A stretch of 64,000 bases of DNA, taken from Roseiarcus sp036513315. Its GTDB lineage: Bacteria; Pseudomonadota; Alphaproteobacteria; Rhizobiales; Beijerinckiaceae. Location of the stretch: contig DATBZF010000080.1 in the NCBI GenBank assembly GCA_036513315.1, positions 10,181-74,180 of the forward strand, read 5' to 3'. Shown in pieces: positions 1 through 7,402 of this stretch (its first letter is position 1; the number at the start of each line of letters is the position of its first letter). Below the pieces are notes generated by a model. It saw nothing but the letters and a program-made list of their open reading frames with translations, made no database searches and was not told the DNA's origin. A program made the translations under genes and the position numbers.

Positions 1-783
1 TTCACCTATCACCAACCCACCAATGTCGCGGCGGCGGTGGCGCTATTGGGCGACGACGCCAAACTGCTGGCCGGCGGACAGACGCTGCTGCCGACCATGA
101 AGCAGAGGCTCGCCGCGCCGGCCTCGCTCGTCGATCTCGGCAAGATCGGTGAGCTGTCGAGCGTCAGCCGGCAGGGGGACGAGATCGTCATCGGCGCGAT
201 GACGCCGCACGCCGATGTCGCGGCCAGCGCCGCCGTCCATCAGGCCATTCCGGCGCTTGCCGCGCTCGCCGGGATGATCGGCGATCCGGCGGTGCGCAGC
301 CGCGGCACGATCGGCGGTTCGCTCGCCAACAATGATCCGGCCGCCGATTATCCGGCGGCGGCGCTGGCTTTGGGCGCGACGATCGTCACCAACAAGCGCG
401 AAATCGCCGCCGAGGCTTTCTTCAAGGGCCTGTTCGAGACGGCGCTCGGCGACGGCGAGATTATCGTCAAGGTCCGTTTCCCGATCCCTGAAAAGGCGGC
501 TTACGAGAAGTTCCGCAATCCGGCTTCGCGCTTCGCGCTGGTTGGCGTCTTCGTCGCCAAGACGAAAGGCGGCGTGCGTGTCGCGGTGACGGGCGCGGGT
601 TCGAGCGGCGTGTTCCGCGTCAAGGCTTTGGAGGCGGCGCTCGACGCCAATTTCACCGCCGCCGCGCTGAAGGGCGCGACGGTTCCGGCGACGGGCCTGA
701 ATTCGGATCTCCATGCCGACGCCGCCTACCGCGCGCATCTGATCGTCGTTCTCGCCCGGCGGGCGGTCGCGGCGGCAGGGTGA
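1..783 (+). CDS. coxM: FAD-binding medium subunit of a CO dehydrogenase/xanthine oxidase-type molybdoenzyme (5' truncated)
   Basis: The reading frame is already open at base 1 (first residues FTYHQPTN), so the first few codons lie upstream. The 260 visible residues carry the two FAD-contact motifs of the family: AGGQTLLP at residues 24-31 and TIGGS at 103-107, followed by an NDPAADYPA stretch. In this family the medium subunit passes electrons between the 2Fe-2S small subunit and FAD. The coxD- and coxE-like genes downstream point to the CO dehydrogenase branch, but the catalytic large subunit that would decide between a true CO dehydrogenase and another hydroxylase is outside the window. The symbol is therefore by family. 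Confidence 0.85.
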   Translation, partial: FTYHQPTNVAAAVALLGDDAKLLAGGQTLLPTMKQRLAAPASLVDLGKIGELSSVSRQGDEIVIGAMTPHADVAASAAVHQAIPALAALAGMIGDPAVRSRGTIGGSLANNDPAADYPAAALALGATIVTNKREIAAEAFFKGLFETALGDGEIIVKVRFPIPEKAAYEKFRNPASRFALVGVFVAKTKGGVRVAVTGAGSSGVFRVKALEAALDANFTAAALKGATVPATGLNSDLHADAAYRAHLIVVLARRAVAAAG

Positions 784-877
784 CCGAAGTCAAAAGGGGC
801 TGACGAAGGCTTTGCATTCGCCTAGAGAGAGGGGCGCCTCGGCCCCCTTCTTTCGAGCCTCAAGGAACAGCCAACGC

Positions 878-1825
878 ATGCCGGATGTCGACCGGGCGGC
901 TAAAGCCGTCCCCAATCCCGCCTCGATCGACGAGACGCTCGCGCTGCTCGGCGGCGCCTCTTATATTGCCGAACGCGCGCTCGCCACCGTTCTCTTTCTC
1001 AGCCTGCGCCTCGGCCGACCTTTGTTCCTCGAAGGCGAGGCGGGCGTCGGCAAGACCGAAATCGCCAAAGTTCTCGCCGCCAGCCTTGGGCGCCGGCTGA
1101 TCCGCTTGCAATGCTATGAAGGGCTCGATGTCGCCGCCGCGGTCTACGAATGGAACTACGCTGCGCAGATGATGGCGATCCGCCTCGCCGAGGCGGCCGG
1201 CGAGCATGACAAGGACCGTATCGAACATGACGTGTTCTCGCAGCGCTATCTCATCAAGCGTCCGTTGCTGCAGGCGCTGGAGCCGTCGGCTGGCGGGCCG
1301 CCGGTGCTGCTGATCGACGAGATCGATCGCGCCGACGAGGCGTTCGAGGCGTTCCTGCTGGAGATTCTCTCCGACTTCCAGGTGACGATCCCCGAGATCG
1401 GCGTCATTGCGGCCGAGCAGCCGCCGATCGTGGTGATCACCTCCAACCGCACCCGCGAAATTCACGACGCGCTGAAGCGCCGCTGCCTCTATCATTGGGT
1501 CGGCTATCCCGACGCGGCGCGCGAAATCGCGATCGTGCGCGCCAAGGCGCCGCACGCGCCCGCCCACCTCACCGCCGAACTCGTCGCCTTCGTCCAGGCG
1601 ATCCGCAAACAGGATCTGTTCAAGGCGCCCGGCGTCGCCGAGACGCTCGACTGGGCGAGCGCGCTCACCGAACTCGACGCTGTCGCGCTCGATCCGGCAA
1701 TTGTCTCCGACACGCTCGGGGTGCTGTTGAAATACCAGGACGATATAGGCAAGATCCAGGGCGCCAAGGCGGGCGAACTGATCGATCAGGCGCGCAGTGA
1801 AATGAAACTGGCGCAGATGAAATAG
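878..1825 (+). CDS. coxD: CoxD-like MoxR-family AAA+ ATPase
   Basis: A 315-residue AAA+ ATPase of the MoxR type. Walker A is GEAGVGKT at residues 53-60, Walker B is VLLIDEIDRAD, and a sensor-like ITSN follows. CoxD proteins act as chaperones in post-translational assembly of the molybdenum active site of CO dehydrogenase. The start at ATG 878 is preferred because AAGGAACAG lies just upstream; an in-frame TTG at 812 would add 22 residues without family resemblance. It lies 94 bases after the coxM-like gene, and the VWA partner (coxE-like) follows at 2480, the usual MoxR/VWA pairing. A different MoxR gene sits at 12725. Confidence 0.87.
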   Translation: MPDVDRAAKAVPNPASIDETLALLGGASYIAERALATVLFLSLRLGRPLFLEGEAGVGKTEIAKVLAASLGRRLIRLQCYEGLDVAAAVYEWNYAAQMMAIRLAEAAGEHDKDRIEHDVFSQRYLIKRPLLQALEPSAGGPPVLLIDEIDRADEAFEAFLLEILSDFQVTIPEIGVIAAEQPPIVVITSNRTREIHDALKRRCLYHWVGYPDAAREIAIVRAKAPHAPAHLTAELVAFVQAIRKQDLFKAPGVAETLDWASALTELDAVALDPAIVSDTLGVLLKYQDDIGKIQGAKAGELIDQARSEMKLAQMK

Positions 1826-1842
1826 GCGGCGGCGCGTGCTAA

Positions 1843-2053
1843 AAAGTTGCAGAATCGGAGATGTAATTAGGTTGTGCACGACCCTTCGACGTCATGGCCG
1901 GGCTGTCCCGGCCATCCCAAGGCGAATGCGGAGCATTCGTCCGCACGTGGCGCTGCTGTGAGCAACTTTTGAAGTTGGTGACGGCTTCTGGGCGTGGATG
2001 CCCGGCACAAGGCCGGGCATGACGTGCTGGGTTGCAAAAGGCGGAGTGCTGCA
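1843..2053. repeat. Dispersed repeat family A, copy 1
   Basis: About 210 bases matching 18190-18373 nearly base for base: AGTTGC..CGGAGATGTAAT..AGGTTGTGCAC at the left end, TTTTGAAGTTGGTGA in the middle and GGTTGCAAAAGGCGGAG at the right end. It contains facing arms of the type GGCCGGGCTGTCCCGGCC and GCCCGGCACAAGGCCGGGC, so the transcript can fold into strong hairpins. It fills the gap between the coxD-like gene and the small secreted protein gene; no gene is seen in it. Confidence 0.8.
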
Positions 2054-2128
2054 GGCAAACCCGGACTACTGGCCTCGCCGTGCGCTGACACGTCGGCGCC
2101 GTCGCGATGCAAGGGGAAACATCAAGCC

Positions 2129-2464
2129 ATGAGAACGAAAAGCTTCATCGCCCTGGCGGGCGCGCTTCTGACTTTTTCGAGCGCGGCCCACGCCGATTGC
2201 TACGATGTTTTCGGCTGCACCGAGCGGGACCGTTTCCAATTCGAGCCGCTCGCCAACGGCCCGAATTGCGATTTTCTCTATACGATGCGCAACCGCATCT
2301 ACCAGCAGCACCAATATTGTTTCAAGACTGCGCGCGCGATCGCAACGCTCGGCAATGACAATTGCCGCATCACTGATATGAATCAGGTACCGCTCAGCGC
2401 CGTCGAGCGCGCCAATGCGGCGACCATCTTGCAGGTCGAGCACGCCAAGGGCTGCCCGGAATAG
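2129..2464 (+). CDS. Small secreted YARHG-like protein
   Basis: A 111-residue protein beginning with a clear signal peptide (basic MRTK, hydrophobic core FIALAGALLTF, cleavage near AHA/DC). The mature part has several cysteines and a CDFLYTMRNRIYQQHQYCF segment resembling the YARHG motif (tyrosine, arginine-asparagine, isoleucine-tyrosine, aromatic-cysteine spacing). Such domains occur in short periplasmic proteins of unknown function. ATG 2129 is preceded by AAGGGGA; a longer upstream frame runs through repeat A and is discarded. It lies between the coxD- and coxE-like genes, which is unusual. No function is assigned. Confidence 0.72.
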   Translation: MRTKSFIALAGALLTFSSAAHADCYDVFGCTERDRFQFEPLANGPNCDFLYTMRNRIYQQHQYCFKTARAIATLGNDNCRITDMNQVPLSAVERANAATILQVEHAKGCPE

Positions 2465-2479
2465 AAGCGCGAGAAACAT

Positions 2480-3727
2480 TTGATCGCCAATCCCGCCAGC
2501 GAAGACGAACCGATCGCGGCGCCGCCGCGCGGCTCTGGCCGGCTCGCCGAGAACATCCTGTATTTCGCGCGCGCGCTGCGCGAGGCGGGCCTGCCGGTCG
2601 GTCCCGGCAGCGTGCTCGACGCGCTCAAAGCGGTCGTGGCGGCGGGGATCGGCGACCGCGCCGATTTCTACGCGACGCTGCACGCGATCTTCGTCAGGAA
2701 GCACGAACATACGATCCTGTTCGACCAGGCGTTCCGCATTTTCTGGCGGCGCAAGGGCTTTCTGGAAAAGCTGATCGCGATGATGTCGCCGCAAGCCAAT
2801 CCGACCAAGCAGAAAGACCAGAAGGCCGAGGCGGGCGCCAATCGCGTCGCCGACGCTTTGTTCAAGAACCCGGCAGACCAACAAAAGGCGGCGCCCTCGC
2901 TCGATCTCGATGCGCGCTTCACCATGTCGGCGGCGGAAGTTTTGCAGACGAAGGATTTTGCGCAAATGACCGCCGCGGAAATCGCGCGCGCGAGGGAATT
3001 GATCGCGCGCCTCACGCTGCCGCGCGATCTCACGCCGACGCGGCGCCATTTCGCCAGCGCGCATGGACGCAAGGTCGACCCGCGCCGTTCGTTTCGCCGC
3101 ACGTTGCGCAATGGCGGCGCCATTATCGATCTGGCGTTTCGCGCCCCCGCTTTGCGCCATCCGCCGATCGTCGCGCTTTGCGACATATCAGGATCGATGA
3201 GCGATTACACCAGGGTGTTCCTGCACTTCCTGCATGCGCTGGGCGAGCAGCGGCGGGTGACGACTTTCCTGTTCGGCACGCGCCTCACCAATGTCACGCG
3301 CGCGCTCAGGGCGCGCGATGTCGATGAAGCGCTGGAGCTCTGCTCCGGCCAGGTGAAGGACTGGGCGGGCGGCACGCGAATCGCCTCCTCGCTGCATCGC
3401 TTCAACCGGGAATGGTCGCGCCGCGTGCTGGGGCAGGGCGCCGTCGTCCTCCTGTTCACCGACGGGCTGGAACGCGACGGCGCCGAGAACTTAGCGCGGG
3501 AGATGGAGCTTTTGCGCAAATCATGCCGCCGGCTGATCTGGGTCAATCCGCTGCTGCGCTTTGGCGCGTTCCAGGCCAAGGCGCTCGGCATCCGCGCGAT
3601 GCTTCCCTTCGTCGACGAATTCCGGCCGATCCATAATCTGGCGAGCATGGCGGATCTGTGCAGGGCGCTGGACGGCGCCGGCGGCGCCGAGGCGGATCCC
3701 AAGGATTGGCTGCGGCGGTCGGCGTGA
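2480..3727 (+). CDS. coxE: CoxE-like von Willebrand factor A domain protein
   Basis: A 415-residue protein of the CoxE/VWA-containing family. The N-terminal helical part (about 20-180, FARALREAGLPVGPG) is typical of CoxE. The VWA domain follows with MIDAS motif DISGSMS at 235-241 and a later FTDGLERDG. CoxE partners with CoxD in maturing the CO dehydrogenase cofactor in the cytoplasm. The start is a TTG 15 bases after the preceding stop, with AGAAGCGCGAGAAAC as a weak ribosome site. Residues 103-145 are polar and low in complexity, probably a linker. Confidence 0.85.
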   Translation: MIANPASEDEPIAAPPRGSGRLAENILYFARALREAGLPVGPGSVLDALKAVVAAGIGDRADFYATLHAIFVRKHEHTILFDQAFRIFWRRKGFLEKLIAMMSPQANPTKQKDQKAEAGANRVADALFKNPADQQKAAPSLDLDARFTMSAAEVLQTKDFAQMTAAEIARARELIARLTLPRDLTPTRRHFASAHGRKVDPRRSFRRTLRNGGAIIDLAFRAPALRHPPIVALCDISGSMSDYTRVFLHFLHALGEQRRVTTFLFGTRLTNVTRALRARDVDEALELCSGQVKDWAGGTRIASSLHRFNREWSRRVLGQGAVVLLFTDGLERDGAENLAREMELLRKSCRRLIWVNPLLRFGAFQAKALGIRAMLPFVDEFRPIHNLASMADLCRALDGAGGAEADPKDWLRRSA

Positions 3728-3753
3728 GGGGGGAGTGCGGGCGTACTTTCAGC

Positions 3754-3870
3754 GTCGCGCCGCCCCTCATCCGTCATGCTGCGCATGACACCTTCTCCCC
3801 GCTGCGCGGGGCGAAGGGGCGCGCGTTCCCCTCGCCGCGCAGCGGGGAGAAGGTGGCGCGAAGCGCCGGG
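3754..3870. repeat. REP-like palindromic repeat family B, copy 1
   Basis: It starts CGCGCCGCCCCTCATCCGTC and continues with facing TTCTCCCCGCTGCG / CGCAGCGGGGAGAAGG arms, so it folds into a long hairpin. The same start and TTCTCCC arms recur at 18076, 19535, 53864, 57694 and 63816. It lies between the coxE-like and CDGSH genes and could act as an mRNA stabiliser or terminator; this is inference. Confidence 0.75.
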
Positions 3871-3926
3871 CTTGCGCGGCGGCGCGAACATCGCCATCTT
3901 CAGTTTGAGTTGTCGGAGGAAGGGCC

Positions 3927-4583
3927 ATGAGCGAACATGCGATCGAGCAAGTCGCCGGCAAATGGGCGACGATCAGTTTCGATGGGCAGCGGTGCATCCA
4001 CGCGCGGCGCTGTGTGATTTCCGAGCCCAAGGTTTTCAAAGCGAATGTCGAGGGGCCGTGGATCGACCCTGACGCCGCCTCGGCGGAGGAGTTGATTTTC
4101 GTCGCGCTGAACTGTCCCTCGGGGGCCATCCAGGTGACGCGCCATGACGGCGGCGCGCCGGAGCCGATTCCCGCCGTCAATACCATCGCCGTTCGTGAGA
4201 ACGGCCCGCTGGCGGTCAGCGCGGAGATCGAAATAGCCGGCAAGGCGATCGGCACGCGCGCCACGCTCTGCCGCTGCGGCGCCTCCGCCAACAAACCTTA
4301 TTGCGACGGCGCGCATGCCGGCGCCGGCTTTGTCGCGTCCGGCGAGCCGGCGACCAAGCCGAGCGAAATGCTCGCCGAGCGCGGCGGCGTCCTGAAAATC
4401 ACGCCCTACGCCAATGGCCCGTTGGGGATCAGCGGCAGCGTCGAAATCCTGTCCGGCACCGGCCGTACGATCGACCGGGCGCAGGCGACCGCGCTTTGCC
4501 GTTGCGGCGCATCCAAGAACAAGCCTTATTGCGACGGCACGCATAAGGCGATCGGCTTCGTTGCGCCGGCGACGGCGTCGTAA
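3927..4583 (+). CDS. Double CDGSH iron-sulfur protein with N-terminal divergent ferredoxin-like (Fer4_19) domain
   Basis: 218 residues. Residues 15-75 resemble the Fer4_19 domain, with C23 (CIHARRC), C29 and C63 (NCPSG). Two CDGSH motifs follow: C115-x-C117...C126-D-G-x-H130 and C191-x-C193...C202-D-G-x-H206. Each CDGSH set (three cysteines and one histidine) is expected to bind a 2Fe-2S cluster, as in mitoNEET-type proteins. The start has GGAAGG upstream. It lies between the coxE-like gene and the XdhC/CoxI pair, so a role in electron transfer or cluster supply to the molybdoenzyme is plausible but unproven. Confidence 0.85.
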   Translation: MSEHAIEQVAGKWATISFDGQRCIHARRCVISEPKVFKANVEGPWIDPDAASAEELIFVALNCPSGAIQVTRHDGGAPEPIPAVNTIAVRENGPLAVSAEIEIAGKAIGTRATLCRCGASANKPYCDGAHAGAGFVASGEPATKPSEMLAERGGVLKITPYANGPLGISGSVEILSGTGRTIDRAQATALCRCGASKNKPYCDGTHKAIGFVAPATAS

Positions 4584-4614
4584 TCGAGGGCGGTCAAGAG
4601 GACAGAGCGAAAAG

Positions 4615-4938
4615 ATGCTGAGCACCGAAGATGACATTCTGGTCGCCGCGCAGGACTGGCGCGAGGCGGGGCGCGACGTCGCGGTCGCCACCGTCGTCGA
4701 GACCTGGGGCTCGGCGCCGCGTCCTGTCGGTTCGCATCTGGTGATCGACGGCGACGGCAATTTCCTGGGCTCGGTCTCGGGCGGCTGCGTCGAAGGCGCG
4801 GTCGTGACCGAGGCGCTCGACGTCATCGCCGTGGGCGCGCCCAGAATGCTCGAATTCGGCGTCGCCGACGAGACCGCCTGGCGCGTCGGCCTTTCCTGCG
4901 GCGGGCGCATCAAAGTCTATGTCGAGAGACTCGACTGA
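4615..4938 (+). CDS. XdhC/CoxI N-terminal domain protein
   Basis: 107 residues forming the XdhC_CoxI domain: SAPRPVGSHLVI, then GSVSGGCVEG and LSCGG, the conserved glycine/cysteine segments. XdhC proteins bind molybdenum cofactor and hand it to xanthine dehydrogenase-type enzymes after sulfuration. Here the domain stands alone; the Rossmann half is the next gene, which overlaps by one base (TGATG). This split arrangement is common in cox clusters (CoxF/CoxI-like). Start ATG 4615 has AGAGGACAG upstream. Confidence 0.86.
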   Translation: MLSTEDDILVAAQDWREAGRDVAVATVVETWGSAPRPVGSHLVIDGDGNFLGSVSGGCVEGAVVTEALDVIAVGAPRMLEFGVADETAWRVGLSCGGRIKVYVERLD

Positions 4939-5642
4939 TGCGGCTCGATCTTCTCAAGGGCATGAACGAGGAGCGCCTGAACCGGCGCGCTGTGGTCCTC
5001 GTCACCGAGATCGGCGGCGGCGAACAGCGCCTCGTCAAAGCCGACGCAGTCGGCGCCGATCCGCTCGCCGAGGCCCTGGAAGCCGCGCTGCGTTCCGGCA
5101 AAAGCGGCCTGATCGAACATGCGGGCTTGCACTATTTTCTGACCGTGCAGGTTCCTTCCGTGCGCCTCGTGATGATCGGCGCGGTGCATATCAGCCAGGC
5201 GCTGACGCCGATCGCCAAAATCGCCGGCCTCGATGTCACGATCATCGACCCGCGCACCGCCTTCGCGACGCCGGAGCGGTTTCCCGACACGCCGCTCATC
5301 GCCGAATGGCCGGATGCGGCGCTGGATCGCGCGCCGCTCGATCGCTATACGGCGATCGCCTTGCTCACCCACGATCCCAAAATCGACGATCTCGCGCTGG
5401 TCCGCGCCTTGAACGCCGAATGTTTCTACATCGGCGCGCTCGGCTCGCGCAAAACCCACGCCAAGCGGCTCGAGCGGATGCGCGCGCAGGGCTTTGGCGA
5501 GGCCGCGCTTGCGCGCATACACGCGCCGATCGGCCTCGACATCGGCGCCGTCAGCCCGGCCGAAATCGCCGTCTCGATCATCGGCGAGATCGTCGCCGCC
5601 TTGCGCAAGAAGCCTATGCGCGCAGAGGGACAAGCGGCTTGA
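4938..5642 (+). CDS. XdhC Rossmann-domain protein (CoxI-like)
   Basis: 234 residues. The C-terminal two thirds is the XdhC Rossmann domain: VRLVMIGAVHIS (nucleotide-binding start), TIIDPRTAFATPERFP, LLTHDPKID, and GALGSRKTHAKRLERM, the family signature. It should work with the preceding XdhC N-domain protein in cofactor sulfuration or insertion. It overlaps both neighbours (ATG inside TGATG upstream; the TTG of the next gene overlaps its TGA), implying coupled translation. Confidence 0.86.
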   Translation: MRLDLLKGMNEERLNRRAVVLVTEIGGGEQRLVKADAVGADPLAEALEAALRSGKSGLIEHAGLHYFLTVQVPSVRLVMIGAVHISQALTPIAKIAGLDVTIIDPRTAFATPERFPDTPLIAEWPDAALDRAPLDRYTAIALLTHDPKIDDLALVRALNAECFYIGALGSRKTHAKRLERMRAQGFGEAALARIHAPIGLDIGAVSPAEIAVSIIGEIVAALRKKPMRAEGQAA

Positions 5643-6640
5643 AATTCGGTCCGGTTCCCGTCGCTGAGGCGCTCGGCGCGATCGTCGCGCATGCGGTTCG
5701 CCGCGATGGGCTGGTTTTGAAAAAGGGCCAGCTCGTCACTGCCGAACATCAGGCCGCGCTCAAGGCGGCGGGCGTCGGAAAGATCATTGCGGCGCGCCTC
5801 GATCCCGGCGATGTCGGCGAGGATGAAGCGGCGCGGCGCCTCGCCATCGGCCTGGCGGGGCCCAATCTGCGCGCGGAGGGCGCCTTCACCGGCCGCGTCA
5901 ATCTTTTCGCCGCGAAAGCCGGCCTGGTCATCGTCGACGCTGCGAAAATCGCCGGCGTCAATGGAATCGACGAGGCGATCACCGCCGCCACGCTGGCGCC
6001 GTTTCGCGCCGTCGCGCCGGGCGATATGGTGGCGACCGTCAAGATCATCCCCTTCGCCGTGCCGGGCGACGCGCTCGAGGCTGCGCTCGCGGCGGCGGGA
6101 AAGGACGCGGTGCGCATCGCCGCCTTTCGTCCTTTGCGCGTCGGCGTCGTCTCGACCCTGCTGCCTGGGCTGAAACCCAGCGTCATCGCCAAGACGTTGC
6201 GCATCCTGGAAGACCGTCTGGAGCCTGCCGGCGCGCGCATCGTGCGCGAAGAGCGCGTCGCGCACGAGCCTGACGCCCTGGCCCGCGCGCTGACCGCCAT
6301 CGCCCCCGATTGTGACGTGCTGCTGGTCTATGGCGCCTCGGCGATCACCGATCGCCGCGATGTGATTCCGGCCGCCGTGGAGGCGATGGGCGGACGGGTC
6401 GATCATTTCGGCATGCCGGTCGATCCCGGCAATCTGCTGCTGATCGGCGCGCATGGCCGCGTGCCGATTATCGGGGCGCCAGGCTGCGCGCGTTCGCCCA
6501 AGGAAAACGGCTTCGATTGGGTGCTGCGGCGCGTTCTCGCCGATCTTCCAATCAAAGCCGCCGATATCATGGGCATGGGGGTTGGCGGCCTGCTGATGGA
6601 AATCGCCTCACGTCCGCAACCGCGCCTCGGCGATGGTTGA
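5639..6640 (+). CDS. Molybdopterin-binding (MoCF/MoeA-like) protein
   Basis: 333 residues from a TTG that overlaps the previous stop. The N-terminal part (FGPVPVAEALGAIVAHAV...LKKG) is the molybdopterin-binding domain found in MoeA-related cox accessory proteins. The C-terminal part contains VVSTLLPG, LLVYGASAITDRRDVIPAAV and GMPVDPGN, typical of the MoCF fold. In many Rhizobiales the same domain is fused to an NTP-transferase in one polypeptide; here the transferase is the next gene in another frame, overlapping by 8 bases (ATG 6633, TGA 6638). An earlier start in this frame would run through the whole XdhC gene and is not credible. Confidence 0.83.
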   Translation: MKFGPVPVAEALGAIVAHAVRRDGLVLKKGQLVTAEHQAALKAAGVGKIIAARLDPGDVGEDEAARRLAIGLAGPNLRAEGAFTGRVNLFAAKAGLVIVDAAKIAGVNGIDEAITAATLAPFRAVAPGDMVATVKIIPFAVPGDALEAALAAAGKDAVRIAAFRPLRVGVVSTLLPGLKPSVIAKTLRILEDRLEPAGARIVREERVAHEPDALARALTAIAPDCDVLLVYGASAITDRRDVIPAAVEAMGGRVDHFGMPVDPGNLLLIGAHGRVPIIGAPGCARSPKENGFDWVLRRVLADLPIKAADIMGMGVGGLLMEIASRPQPRLGDG

Positions 6641-7253
6641 GGTCGCCGCCATCCTTCTGGCCGCGGGGACCTCGTCGCGATTCCGCGCGGCGGGCGGGGA
6701 ACATTCCACCAAACTCGCCGCGCCGCTGGCGGGAAAACCGCTGGTGCGCCACGCCGCCGAGGCCGCGCTCGCCTCTCTGGCGCGTCCGGTCGTCGTCGTC
6801 ACCGGCCATGACCGGGCGGTCGTCGAGAGGGCGCTTGCCGGACTGGATGTCCGCTTCGTGGATAATCCTGGCTATGAACAGGGACTTTCGTCATCGTTGA
6901 AGACGGGAATAGCGGCCCTGCCGGGAAACGTCGCGGGCGCGCTCATCCTGCTCGGCGACATGCCGGCGGTGACGCCGGCGCTGATCGACCGTCTCATCGC
7001 CGCGTTCAGCGCGCGGCCCGACGCCCTGGTCGCCGCGCCGTTTGTCGAGGGCCGGCGCGGCAATCCGGCCCTGCTGGCGCGCGCGCTGTTCCCTTCGGTC
7101 GCCGCGCTCGCCGGCGATGAAGGCGCCCGCAAGATTCTGGACGGCGCAGCGCCGGATAGGACGATCGAGGTGGACGCGTCCGGATTCGCAGCGGTCCTTG
7201 ACGTTGACACGCCGCTATCCCTCGCTGAAGCGCGCCGGCTTTTGGAAAAATAG
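6633..7253 (+). CDS. MobA/MocA-like molybdenum cofactor nucleotidyltransferase
   Basis: 206 residues with the NTP-transferase signature LLAAGTSSRFR near the N-terminus, KLAAPLAGKPLVRH (the conserved lysine of MobA-like enzymes), LLGDMPAV (metal-binding Asp) and RRGNPALL. This subfamily transfers CMP or GMP to molybdopterin to make the dinucleotide cofactor; CO dehydrogenases use the cytosine form, so a MocA-type CTP activity is the better guess. It ends the accessory cluster; a 149-base gap follows. Confidence 0.84.
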   Translation: MVEVAAILLAAGTSSRFRAAGGEHSTKLAAPLAGKPLVRHAAEAALASLARPVVVVTGHDRAVVERALAGLDVRFVDNPGYEQGLSSSLKTGIAALPGNVAGALILLGDMPAVTPALIDRLIAAFSARPDALVAAPFVEGRRGNPALLARALFPSVAALAGDEGARKILDGAAPDRTIEVDASGFAAVLDVDTPLSLAEARRLLEK

Positions 7254-7402
7254 AACGGCGACCTCCCGGCCGGGCGGCGAGATGCCTCGCGGCTGCTCCG
7301 GGCGCAGGCCCCGCGCAATATATTCGATGTAACCAGCCGGTGCGTTAACCCGCGATTAGCATCGCACTTATAGCGTCTCCGGTTAATCTACATCGGCGCA
7401 AT

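Noticed and set aside
1843..2053. Possible CRISPR or tandem array, given recurring GCCGGGC units
   Set aside because: The units are facing arms of hairpins, not evenly spaced direct repeats with unique spacers; no cas gene is in the window.
4919..5638. Upstream extension of the molybdopterin-binding protein frame
   Set aside because: It lies out of frame across the XdhC Rossmann gene, has an arginine-rich composition and no homology-like motif; TTG 5639 is the sensible start.
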